Source: Flavobacteriales bacterium
GTDB taxonomy: Bacteria; Bacteroidota; Bacteroidia; Flavobacteriales_F; PHOS-HE28
Assembly: GCA_016705545.1 (NCBI GenBank)
Contig: JADIYA010000006.1
Coordinates: 310,001-374,000 of the forward strand
Direction: 5' to 3'
DNA: 64,000 nt
The notes below the pieces were generated by a model. That model was given only the letters and a program-made list of their open reading frames with translations. It was not told the DNA's origin and did no database searches. A program made the translations under genes and the position numbers. Each line of letters begins with the position of its first letter. Within the stretch, counting starts at the first letter, position 1. This document shows positions 16,584 through 24,461 of the stretch, piece after piece.

Positions 16584-17441
16584 ATGAACCCGAACCATGA
16601 GCGAGGCGTGAATCGGCCCGGCCTCATCCCTTTCTTGATATTGCTGACGCTGCCCACCTGCTCGAGCGCGCAAGGCGATCGCGGCACCTGGTTCGCTTAT
16701 TGGGGCTACAACCGGGCGTGGTACAGTTGGAGCGACCTGCATTTGAGTGGCCCGGACTACGACATCACCCTGCGCCATGTGCGCGCCGATGATCGTCCTT
16801 CGAAATTCTCCTTCAGCACTTATTGCGCGCCCGCTTCCATCTGGATCCCGCAGTACAACTACCGTGTAGGCTACCATTTCCGCGACCGCTGGAGCATTTC
16901 CTTGGGCATGGACCACATGAAGTATGTGGTGCGCGGTGGGCAGCGCGTTCGCATGGATGGCTACGTGCGCGGAAGCCGCAGCGTTGAATACACCACCAGC
17001 GAAGGCTCGCGCGAAGTGGCCATCACCGACGATTTTCTCCAATTCGAGCACACCGATGGTTTGAACCTGCTCGCCCTCGATGCCGACCACCATGACCCGC
17101 TCTGGAGCAGCGCCACAGGACGCTTCCGCTTGCGCGCATTCGAGGGCCTGCATGCCGGGCCGGTGATCCCGCGCAGTGATGTGAGGCTCTTCGGCGAGGG
17201 CATCAACAACCGATTCAACCTGGCGGGCTATGGCGTCGGGGCGCAGCTCGGGCTGCATCTCAACTTCTTCCGGCACTTCTTCCTGCGCAATACCCTGCGC
17301 GCCGGCTACATCGACCTGCCCAGGGTGCTCACAACCGGGAACGCGGAAGACAAGGCGAGCCAGCATTTCTGGTTCGTGCAGCACAACGTCGTCATGGGGG
17401 CGCAGTTCCGGATCACCGGCAAGCGCTCAGCCGTCGACTGA
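16584..17441 (+). CDS. Predicted outer-membrane beta-barrel protein
   Basis: 285 residues from the ATG at 16584 (MNPNHERGVNRPGLIPFLIL), which gives a signal peptide ending near SSAQGDRG. The start at 16329 lies inside the sulfotransferase gene and is rejected. The mature part alternates aromatic and polar residues in strand-like runs (TWFAYWGYNRAWYSWSDLHL, YRVGYHFRDRWSISLGMDHM, VGAQLGLHLNFFRHFFLRN), as in small Bacteroidota outer-membrane barrels. No named family is recognised. It overlaps the 3' end of the convergent HTTM gene by 15 bp. Confidence 0.7.
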   Translation: MNPNHERGVNRPGLIPFLILLTLPTCSSAQGDRGTWFAYWGYNRAWYSWSDLHLSGPDYDITLRHVRADDRPSKFSFSTYCAPASIWIPQYNYRVGYHFRDRWSISLGMDHMKYVVRGGQRVRMDGYVRGSRSVEYTTSEGSREVAITDDFLQFEHTDGLNLLALDADHHDPLWSSATGRFRLRAFEGLHAGPVIPRSDVRLFGEGINNRFNLAGYGVGAQLGLHLNFFRHFFLRNTLRAGYIDLPRVLTTGNAEDKASQHFWFVQHNVVMGAQFRITGKRSAVD

Positions 17442-18227
17442 GGGTTTCGCGGCGAAGCGGCGAAGCAGCGGCAGTCGTGCCACCTGATCATCGTCGAGCC
17501 AGATGGCATAGCATGCGATGAAGGCGAGACCCATCTCGGGGATGTCCATCCAAATGGCGGTGGCCAAGTGGAACAGGATCCCGAACGCCATCCAGGGCAA
17601 CCGCAACTTTCGGAACCAGACGGCAATCGGAAAACTGAGTTGGAACAGCAGCACCGCATAGGTGGCCATGCTCGCCATTATCGGGAATGAAGCAATCCAC
17701 GCCGGACCATAGGCCGGGTCAGTGGCCGCTATGCCCATGGCCGTGCCATCGAGCCAATGGGTGCCGGTTAGCTTGTGCAAGCCGGTTGCGGCGTAGGCCA
17801 GCAGCACTTGAAGCCTGATGGCCCAGAAGCCGATGGCCTTCAAGCGCTTTTCGCGCGCGGCGAGGAAGGCGCACCAGAAGAGCACGTTGGCCATGAGCTG
17901 CTGGCCGCCGCTGGAGGCGAGCCAGGCTCGGTTCGTGAGATTCACGAAAAAGAACCACGTCAGTGCAAAGGCCCACCAGCGTGCCTTGGCGAACAACTGC
18001 CACGTGGCCAGCACTAGCAACAATCCAACGACAAGCACCAAGAGAAAGTCCGGCACTTTTCCGCTAAGCATATGGGTAAGGTGCTTGAACGGTCCGGGTG
18101 GAAGCCACACGGGTGCAATCGGATAAAACCATAGGCGTTCGGCACTCGATAGCGCGGAGATCATGAAGCCGAGCACCCAGAGGAGCACGAATGCCAGGAA
18201 TGCGCGGATGCTTCCAAGGGCGATCAT
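17427..18227 (-). CDS. HTTM (vitamin K-dependent gamma-carboxylase-like) membrane protein
   Basis: A 266-residue polytopic membrane protein with about six to seven hydrophobic segments. The stretch IRLQVLLAYAATGLHKLTGT followed by HWLDGTAMGIA is typical of the HTTM domain, which shares its fold with the membrane part of vitamin K-dependent gamma-carboxylase. In bacteria the family's substrate is undefined. It is directly downstream of, and in tandem with, an unrecognised exported protein (18228-18698) with no bases between that gene's stop and this start, so the two probably work together. The predicted barrel-protein gene converges on it. Confidence 0.8.
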   Translation of the reverse strand: MIALGSIRAFLAFVLLWVLGFMISALSSAERLWFYPIAPVWLPPGPFKHLTHMLSGKVPDFLLVLVVGLLLVLATWQLFAKARWWAFALTWFFFVNLTNRAWLASSGGQQLMANVLFWCAFLAAREKRLKAIGFWAIRLQVLLAYAATGLHKLTGTHWLDGTAMGIAATDPAYGPAWIASFPIMASMATYAVLLFQLSFPIAVWFRKLRLPWMAFGILFHLATAIWMDIPEMGLAFIACYAIWLDDDQVARLPLLRRFAAKPSVDG

Positions 18228-18698
18228 TCACTCTGTATCTGCGCGATCCGGAGTCTTGCGATCATCTGGGCGACGGGAATCAATCACGCAATACTCAAGG
18301 AGCCTGAATCGCAGGCCCTGCTGCTCCCTGTGGATGTCGCGAACCATGGATCGCATCGAAGCGATCATCCGGGGATCCCGCTTCTTCTCTCCTTCGCTCA
18401 AGGCACGTTGGATATTCCTAGCGATGGATTGCGCGATGCGTCGATCGAGGAATCCATCTTCCTGCCGTATGATCGGACGCCAATGCTCGTTGCCGATGGC
18501 CATTTCCAACTCGCATGAGCACAGCGGCGGATCCGGGGCGAAGAGCCGCCATTGCTGGTGGAAGACGGGCCGGGCATAGAGCTGCCCGATCACACGCAGG
18601 CGCTCGGGCACAAGCTGCTCCGGAAAGGTGTAGCTGGCAAGCATGAATGCGTGCAGGCCCACGATGCCCACGACAATGCGCTTCGATGATCGGTTCAT
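18228..18698 (-). CDS. Membrane-anchored partner of the HTTM protein, unknown function
   Basis: 156 residues from the ATG at 18698 (MNRSSKRIVVGIVGLHAFML), giving an N-terminal membrane anchor (~7-24). The region RVIGQLYARPVFHQQWRLFA resembles small proteins found next to HTTM genes in Bacteroidota, where a motif of Trp and Phe before APDPP recurs (recollection, not tested). The C-terminal half is strongly charged and helical. The upstream part of the longer frame is antisense to fahA and is rejected. The gene is immediately followed by the HTTM gene, suggesting a two-component membrane system. Confidence 0.7.
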   Translation of the reverse strand: MNRSSKRIVVGIVGLHAFMLASYTFPEQLVPERLRVIGQLYARPVFHQQWRLFAPDPPLCSCELEMAIGNEHWRPIIRQEDGFLDRRIAQSIARNIQRALSEGEKKRDPRMIASMRSMVRDIHREQQGLRFRLLEYCVIDSRRPDDRKTPDRADTE

Positions 18699-18744
18699 CC
18701 GTGGGGTGAAGATGCGATGCGCCGCCGCAACGCACCTTTGCCAC

Positions 18745-20031
18745 ATGGCCAAGAATCCGAACGACCCCGCGCTGCGCTCCTGGATCCCCGTACCGGCCGG
18801 CAGCGACTTCCCCATCCAGAACATCCCCTTCGGCTCAGGCTCCACCGATGGCGAGACATTATTCACGTGGACCCGGATCGGCGACCATGCCGTGAACCTC
18901 CGGCTGCTCGCGGAGGAAGGATTGATTGAAGGCTCTGCGCAGATGGGTCCTTTGGACTTCGAGGGCGAACTCAATGCGTTGCTCTTCTCAGGGCCCGAGT
19001 TCGTGCGTGCGCTGCGCCAGCGCCTCAGCGAGCTACTGCAAGACCATCCAGCCAACGCCAAGCATCGCAAGGCGATCGAGAAAGCACTCATACCGGTCAG
19101 CCGGCTGGAGATGGATGTGCCTTCGATCATCGGCGACTACACCGACTTCTACAGCAGCAGGCAACATGCTTACAACGTGGGCTGCATGTTCCGTGATCCG
19201 GCCAATGCCCTGCTCCCGAATTGGCTGCATCTGCCGGTCGGCTACCACGGACGCGCCAGCAGCATCATTCCGAGCGGCACCGACATCCACCGTCCATGCG
19301 GTCCATTCAGGCCATCGCCCGATGCGGCGCCGGTCTTCGGCCCCACGCGCCAACTCGACTTCGAGCTGGAAGTGGGCTTCTTCACCTACGAAGGCAAGGA
19401 CCTGGGCCAACGGATCAGCACCGCTGAAGCCGATGACCACATCTTCGGCCTGGCGCTCTTCAACGATTGGAGCGCGCGCGATATACAGGCATGGGAGTAT
19501 GTTCCGCTCGGCCCCTTCCTGGGGAAGAACTTCGCCTCATCCATCTCTCCATGGGTGGTGACCTTGGATGCGTTAGAGCCGTTCCGCGTGCCCGGACCGG
19601 TTCAGGAGCCTGCGGTGCTGCCCTACCTGCAGTATGCCGGCAACAAGCACATCGACATTAAACTGGAGGTGGCCTTGCGCACTGCAGACGGAAGCGAGAC
19701 CGTGATCTGCCGCAGCAATTTCAAGCACCTTTACTGGAACATGGCGCAGCAGCTCGCCCACCACACCGTGAACGGATGCAACATCCGCGCTGGGGACCTC
19801 ATGGCCAGCGGTACCATCAGCGGCGATACGCCCGACAGCTATGGAAGCATGCTGGAATTGGCCTGGAAAGGCACCAAGCCCGTGAAGCTGGCTGACGGCA
19901 GCGAGCGGAGATTCATCGAGGACGGCGACACCGTGATCATGCGCGGCTACTGCGAGAAGGACGGACTGCGCATCGGCTTCGGCGAGGTGCGCACGACGGT
20001 GCTTCCGGCGCTGCCCTTCGAGGCTTCCTAA
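18745..20031 (+). CDS. fahA: Fumarylacetoacetase
   Basis: 428 residues from the ATG at 18745 (MAKNPNDPALRSWIPV). The -7-like CACCTTTG ends four bases upstream of this ATG, which supports the start. Family motifs: FPIQNIPFGSGS near the N-terminus, SRQHAYNVGCMFRDPANAL, the catalytic-site region VGYHGRASSIIPSGTDI, the metal-binding acidic residues in QLDFELEVGFF and ALFNDWSARDIQAWEY, and GDLMASGTISGD. The enzyme cleaves fumarylacetoacetate to fumarate and acetoacetate, the last step of tyrosine catabolism. No other tyrosine-degradation gene is in the window. It is divergent from the HTTM partner gene. Confidence 0.96.
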   Translation: MAKNPNDPALRSWIPVPAGSDFPIQNIPFGSGSTDGETLFTWTRIGDHAVNLRLLAEEGLIEGSAQMGPLDFEGELNALLFSGPEFVRALRQRLSELLQDHPANAKHRKAIEKALIPVSRLEMDVPSIIGDYTDFYSSRQHAYNVGCMFRDPANALLPNWLHLPVGYHGRASSIIPSGTDIHRPCGPFRPSPDAAPVFGPTRQLDFELEVGFFTYEGKDLGQRISTAEADDHIFGLALFNDWSARDIQAWEYVPLGPFLGKNFASSISPWVVTLDALEPFRVPGPVQEPAVLPYLQYAGNKHIDIKLEVALRTADGSETVICRSNFKHLYWNMAQQLAHHTVNGCNIRAGDLMASGTISGDTPDSYGSMLELAWKGTKPVKLADGSERRFIEDGDTVIMRGYCEKDGLRIGFGEVRTTVLPALPFEAS

Positions 20032-20036
20032 CTTCG
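20029..20036 (+). promoter_or_regulatory. -7 promoter element, leaderless RelA/SpoT gene
   Basis: TAACTTCG overlaps the fahA stop codon and ends five bases before the ATG at 20042. This suggests the stringent-response gene has its own leaderless transcript in addition to any read-through from fahA. Confidence 0.5.
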
Positions 20037-20041
20037 ATGCC

Positions 20042-22291
20042 ATGAGCAGTGCTGAAGCCGCCACCTCAGACGACTCCAAGCCCGCTGCGCCCGCCATCGA
20101 TCCGGAGGCCGAGCGCGCGGAGATCCTGCGCCGCTACCGCACCCTGCTGCGCGCCATCAAGGGCGAGCGAACGGCCGAAGGCACACGCATGATCCGCAAG
20201 GCGTTCAACATCGCGGTGGAGGCGCACAAGAACCAGCGGCGCAAGAGCGGCGAGCCCTACATCTATCACCCAATCGCGGTAGCGCGCATCTGCGCCGAGG
20301 AGATCGGATTAGGCACCACCAGCGTAGTGGCCGCTCTGCTCCATGATACCGTGGAGGACACCGACCTCACGCTCGATGACGTCAAGGACCTCTTCGGGTC
20401 AACGGTGGCTACCATCATCGACGGCCTTACAAAGATCAGCGGCCTCCAGTTCGCCACCGACAGCATCCAGGCCGAGAACTTCCGCAAGGTGCTGCTCACC
20501 CTGGCGCAGGACGTGCGCGTGATCCTGGTGAAGCTGGCAGACCGGCTGCACAACATGCGCACCCTGGACAGCATGGCGCGCGACAAGCAGCTGAAGATCG
20601 CCAGCGAGACGCTCTACCTCTATGCTCCCCTCGCCCATCGCTTGGGCCTCTACAGCATCAAGAGCGAACTGGAGGACGACGCGCTGCGATTCAAGGAACC
20701 CGAGGTCTACGCCGAGATCAGCCAGAAGCTCAAGAAGGGCGAAGCCGTGCGGCACCGCTTCATCAACAGCTTCGTGGTGCCCATCAAGCGCGCCCTCGAC
20801 CGCGAGGAATTCAGCTACGAGATCAAAGGCCGGCCCAAGAGCGTGCACAGCATCTACAACAAGATGCTGAAGAAGAACGTGAGGTTCGAAGAGGTCTATG
20901 ATGTCTTCGCGATCCGTATCATCATCGACACCAAGCAGGAACTGGAGAAGGCCGATTGCTGGAAGGTGTACAGCATCGTCACCGATTTCTACCAGCCCAA
21001 CCCCGACCGGCTTCGAGATTGGATCAGCCTGCCCAAGGCCAATGGCTACGAGAGCCTGCACACCACGGTGATGAGTCCCGGCGGCCGTTGGGTGGAAGTG
21101 CAGATCCGCAGCCGCCGCATGGACGAGATCGCCGAGATGGGCCTGGCCGCGCACTACCGGTACAAGGACGATCAGGAGCACGCGGGCGCGCTCGATGCTT
21201 GGCTCAACCGCATCCGCGAGGTGCTCGACGACCCCACCACCGACGCCATCGATTTCGTCAATGATTTCAAGCTGAACCTCTTCAGCGACGAGATCGTGGT
21301 GTTCACGCCCAAAGGCGAAATGCGCAATCTGCCCGCAGGCGCCACCGCCCTCGACTTCGCCTTCGATATCCACACGCAGATCGGCAGGCAATGCATCGGC
21401 GCCAAGGTGAACCACAAGCTGGTGCCTTTGAGCCATCCCCTAAAAGGAGGAGACCAGATCGAGATCATCACCAGCAAGAAACAGCAGCCCAAGGAGGATT
21501 GGCTCGGTTACGTGAAGACGGCGAAGGCCCGGCACAAGATCAAGCAGAGCCTGCGCGACTTGAAGAAGAAGCTGGCGGTGGTGGGCCGCGAGCAGGTGCA
21601 GCGCCTGATCCGCAAGTGGGGCGCGAAGGCCGATGCCGCCAGCATCAATGCGCTGATCGAGCATTTCGGCGCCCGCAGCGCCATGGACCTTTATTACCAA
21701 GTGGCTCGAGGCAAGCACGTGCCGGAGAAGATCGAGGGCGTGGAGGTGAAAGGCGGGCGCCTGCACTTGCCCAAGGTGGTGCGCCAATCCGATGAGCGCA
21801 GCCTGGAGGAAGTAGTGGCCGAGATTCGCGGAAGCACCCCCGGCGCGCTGCTCATCGGCGACGACCTGCAGAAGATCGACTACCAGCTCAGCAAGTGCTG
21901 CAATCCCATCGCTGGCGACGATGTCTTCGGCTTCATCACCGAGGGCGAGGGCATCAAGATCCACCGCGTGAGCTGCCCCAATGCCGTGCAGCTCATGAGC
22001 AACTTCGCCTACCGGATCGTCAAGGCCCGTTGGAAGGGCAAGGAGAACATCGAGTTCCTGGCGGGCATCAAGTTCAGCGGGATCGATGACGTGGGCCTGG
22101 TGAACAAGATCACCACCATCATCAGCCACGAGCACAACGTGAACATGCGGGCCATCAGCTTCGAGAGCCACGATGGCATCTTCGAGGGCAAGGTGATGGC
22201 CTATGTCCATGACACCGATCACCTCAAGGCCCTGATCGAGAAGCTCAAGCGCGTGCGCGGCGTGCGGAACGTGGAACGGGTGGAGCAATAG
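20042..22291 (+). CDS. RelA/SpoT-family (p)ppGpp synthetase/hydrolase
   Basis: A 749-residue long RSH protein. The N-terminal HD hydrolase domain (~45-200) keeps GEPYIYHPIAVARI and the metal-binding HDTVEDTD near residue 100. The synthetase domain (~245-370) has GRPKSVHSIYNKML and VYDVFAIRIIID. A TGS domain (~415-480, VVFTPKGEMRNLPAGATALD), a Cys-containing conserved region near 617 (SKCCNPIAGDDVFGF) and an ACT domain (~675-749) follow. With both HD and synthetase motifs intact it should make and degrade (p)ppGpp, as expected for the main stringent-response enzyme of Bacteroidota. Confidence 0.97.
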   Translation: MSSAEAATSDDSKPAAPAIDPEAERAEILRRYRTLLRAIKGERTAEGTRMIRKAFNIAVEAHKNQRRKSGEPYIYHPIAVARICAEEIGLGTTSVVAALLHDTVEDTDLTLDDVKDLFGSTVATIIDGLTKISGLQFATDSIQAENFRKVLLTLAQDVRVILVKLADRLHNMRTLDSMARDKQLKIASETLYLYAPLAHRLGLYSIKSELEDDALRFKEPEVYAEISQKLKKGEAVRHRFINSFVVPIKRALDREEFSYEIKGRPKSVHSIYNKMLKKNVRFEEVYDVFAIRIIIDTKQELEKADCWKVYSIVTDFYQPNPDRLRDWISLPKANGYESLHTTVMSPGGRWVEVQIRSRRMDEIAEMGLAAHYRYKDDQEHAGALDAWLNRIREVLDDPTTDAIDFVNDFKLNLFSDEIVVFTPKGEMRNLPAGATALDFAFDIHTQIGRQCIGAKVNHKLVPLSHPLKGGDQIEIITSKKQQPKEDWLGYVKTAKARHKIKQSLRDLKKKLAVVGREQVQRLIRKWGAKADAASINALIEHFGARSAMDLYYQVARGKHVPEKIEGVEVKGGRLHLPKVVRQSDERSLEEVVAEIRGSTPGALLIGDDLQKIDYQLSKCCNPIAGDDVFGFITEGEGIKIHRVSCPNAVQLMSNFAYRIVKARWKGKENIEFLAGIKFSGIDDVGLVNKITTIISHEHNVNMRAISFESHDGIFEGKVMAYVHDTDHLKALIEKLKRVRGVRNVERVEQ

Positions 22292-22329
22292 CAGCAGCGT
22301 CACCGGAAGCCGACCGCTTTGGGCCCCCC

Positions 22330-22818
22330 ATGGTGGGGGGGGGGGGGGGGGGGGGGGGGAACCCGGTAGAGCAGCAGGCCAGCGTGCACCGCATCTTCAC
22401 CGAGTACCTCGAGCGCAAGGGGCACCGCAAGACCCCCGAGCGCTTCGCCATCCTCAGTGAAGTGTACGCCCAGGACGGCCACTTCGACATCGAGCGGCTC
22501 TATGGCCGCATGAAGGTCAAGAAGTACCGCGTGAGCCGGGCCACCTTGTACAACACCATGGACCTGCTACTCGATTGCGAACTGGTGCGGCGCCACCGCT
22601 TCACCTCCGAGCGGAGCAGCTTCGAGAAGGCCCACGCCTTCCGCCAGCACGACCACCTGATCTGCGAATCGTGCGGCGGGGTCACCGAGTTCTGCGACCC
22701 GCGGATCCAGCAGATCAAGAATACGGCCGCCGAAGCAACCGGCTTCAGGCCGAGCCGCCACGCCTTGCTCATCCACGGCCTTTGCGCCGCCTGCCAAGCC
22801 AAACTCAGCACCTCATGA
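22330..22818 (+). CDS. Fur-family transcriptional regulator with poly-G N-terminus
   Basis: 162 residues as read. The winged-helix DNA-binding part (KGHRKTPERFAILSEVYAQD, then VSRATLYNTMDLLLDCELV) and the dimerisation part with CESCGG and CAAC zinc-type cysteines identify the Fur superfamily (Fur/PerR/Zur-like; the metal is not decidable). The only upstream ATG in frame (22330) is followed by a run of 25 G (22335-22359), read as eight glycines. A change of one G would shift the frame, so either expression is switched by slippage, the real start is different, or the run is a sequencing artefact. The stop overlaps the STAS gene start by 4 bp. Confidence 0.85.
   Translation: MVGGGGGGGGNPVEQQASVHRIFTEYLERKGHRKTPERFAILSEVYAQDGHFDIERLYGRMKVKKYRVSRATLYNTMDLLLDCELVRRHRFTSERSSFEKAHAFRQHDHLICESCGGVTEFCDPRIQQIKNTAAEATGFRPSRHALLIHGLCAACQAKLSTS
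22335..22359 (+). repeat. 25-base poly-G tract at the start of the Fur-family gene
   Basis: An uninterrupted run of 25 G. Together with the preceding CCCCCCATGG it forms an inverted repeat (CCCCCCA/TGGGGGG) centred on the ATG. It is a candidate hypermutable tract, or an error of homopolymer calling. Confidence 0.7.
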
Positions 22819-23180
22819 CCGTGACCGAACGCCCGCCCTTCGACCTGGAGATATCCGATCTGCAGGGCATCCCTGTCTTCCACATGAAGGGCCGCTTGAT
22901 GGACCAGCAGCAGGCTGACCGGCTCATGGAAGCCCTTGATCGCGAACTGGCCAAGGGCCCTGCGTCGGTGGTGCTTGATATGGGCGAGCTCCAGTACATG
23001 AACAGCACCGGGCTCAACATCCTCATCAGCGTGCTCACCTCCACCCGCAACAAGGGTGGCGACACCCTCATCGCCCGCGTGAGCCATAGCGTGCGGCAGC
23101 TCTTCGTGGTCACCAAGCTCGATTCCGTCTTCATCATCACCGATACCGTGGATGAGGCGATCGCGAAACTGAAGGGCTAG
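22815..23180 (+). CDS. STAS-domain anti-sigma factor antagonist
   Basis: 121 residues starting at an ATG that overlaps the Fur stop (ATGA), so the two are translationally coupled. It is a single STAS domain: MKGRLMDQQQADRLMEALDR, then the phosphoacceptor region MGELQYMNSTGLNILISVL in which the Ser of NSTG occupies the site phosphorylated by anti-sigma kinases. Such proteins bind a kinase/anti-sigma factor and release a sigma factor or another partner. No matching kinase (RsbW-like) gene is in the window. It is followed by purA, whose potential GTG start shares a base with this stop. Confidence 0.85.
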   Translation: MTVTERPPFDLEISDLQGIPVFHMKGRLMDQQQADRLMEALDRELAKGPASVVLDMGELQYMNSTGLNILISVLTSTRNKGGDTLIARVSHSVRQLFVVTKLDSVFIITDTVDEAIAKLKG

Positions 23181-24457
23181 TGGCGCGCGCTCGGATGGAC
23201 GTGCTGCTCGGTGCCCAATGGGGCGACGAGGGCAAAGGCAAGGTCGTTGACGTGATCGCGCCGCGCTATGAGGTGATCGCGCGCTTCCAAGGCGGCCCCA
23301 ATGCAGGGCACACCTTGATCTTCGAGGGCACCAAGCATGTGTTGCACACCATTCCCAGCGGTGTTTTCCGCGAAGGCACGGTGAATCTCGTGGGCAATGG
23401 CGTGGTGGTGGACCCGGTGATCTTCCTCAAGGAAGTGCGCGCGCTGGAGGCTGCGGGCGTCGATATCCGCGCATCGCTCCTCCTCTCCCGCCGTGCCCAC
23501 TTGATCCTGCCCACGCACCGCGCGCTCGATGCCGCCAGCGAAGCGGATAAAGGCAAGCTCAAGATCGGCAGCACGCTCAAAGGCATCGGCCCCACATACA
23601 TGGACAAGACCGGCCGCAACGGATTGCGGGTGGGCGACATCTTCCAGGCCGACCTTCCCGACCGGGCTGCTGCGTTGCGCCGCAAGCATGAGCGGCTGCT
23701 CTCCCTCTACGATCAAGGCGGCGCCAGCCCAGAGGCCGAAGCCGAATGGATGGATGCCGTGGAGCAGTTGAAATCGTTCAGGACTGTGGATTGTGAGCAT
23801 TACCTCGATGAAGCTCTGAACTCGGGCAAGCGCGTGCTCGCCGAAGGAGCGCAAGGCACCTTGCTCGACATCGACTTCGGCACGTATCCTTTCGTCACCA
23901 GCAGCAGCACCATCTGCGCCGGAGCATGCACAGGCTTGGGCGTTGCACCCAATCGCATCGAGCGCATCACCGGCATCTTCAAGGCCTATTGCACCCGCGT
24001 GGGCAGCGGCCCTTTCCCCACCGAACTGGATGATGCCACCGGCGAGGCCATTCGCAAGGCGGGTCATGAATTCGGCAGCACGACCGGACGACCGCGGCGC
24101 TGCGGCTGGCTTGACCTCCCGGCGCTTCGCTACGCCGTGATGATCAACGGGATCACCGAACTCGCGATGATGAAGGCTGATGTCCTCACGGGCATGGATT
24201 CCGTGCGCATCTGCACGCACTACCGGGTGAAAGGCGAGATCACCGACCGCATGCCGTACGATGTGACCACAGGCGTGGAACCCATCTACACGGACATGCC
24301 GGGCTGGGGTGCTGCAAGTGCGAACGGGCGCTTGCCTGACACCCTTGAGCGCTACATCGCCACCATCGAGCAGGCCGTCGGCGTACCCATTTCCATCGTG
24401 TCACTGGGACCTGATCGCACCGAGACGGTCATGCGCCAACCCATGACTGCGGCTTGA
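23180..24457 (+). CDS. purA: Adenylosuccinate synthetase
   Basis: 425 residues. The GTP-binding loop is at the N-terminus (VLLGAQWGDEGKGKVVDV), followed by ARFQGGPNAGHTLIFEG, VGNGVVVDPVIFLKE, the IMP-binding IGPTYMDKTGRNGLRV and GSTTGRPRRCGWLDL. The enzyme joins IMP and aspartate with GTP hydrolysis in AMP synthesis. The start is uncertain: the GTG at 23180 shares one base with the STAS stop (TAGTG), while the ATG at 23195 would give MDVLLGAQWGDEGKG, closer to typical family length. It is likely co-transcribed with the Fur-STAS pair. Confidence 0.97.
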   Translation: MARARMDVLLGAQWGDEGKGKVVDVIAPRYEVIARFQGGPNAGHTLIFEGTKHVLHTIPSGVFREGTVNLVGNGVVVDPVIFLKEVRALEAAGVDIRASLLLSRRAHLILPTHRALDAASEADKGKLKIGSTLKGIGPTYMDKTGRNGLRVGDIFQADLPDRAAALRRKHERLLSLYDQGGASPEAEAEWMDAVEQLKSFRTVDCEHYLDEALNSGKRVLAEGAQGTLLDIDFGTYPFVTSSSTICAGACTGLGVAPNRIERITGIFKAYCTRVGSGPFPTELDDATGEAIRKAGHEFGSTTGRPRRCGWLDLPALRYAVMINGITELAMMKADVLTGMDSVRICTHYRVKGEITDRMPYDVTTGVEPIYTDMPGWGAASANGRLPDTLERYIATIEQAVGVPISIVSLGPDRTETVMRQPMTAA

Positions 24458-24461
24458 TGCC

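Noticed and set aside
23180..23195. Choosing the internal ATG at 23195 as the only purA start
   Set aside because: Both starts are plausible; the GTG that shares a base with the STAS stop fits translational coupling, so it was kept with the doubt stated.
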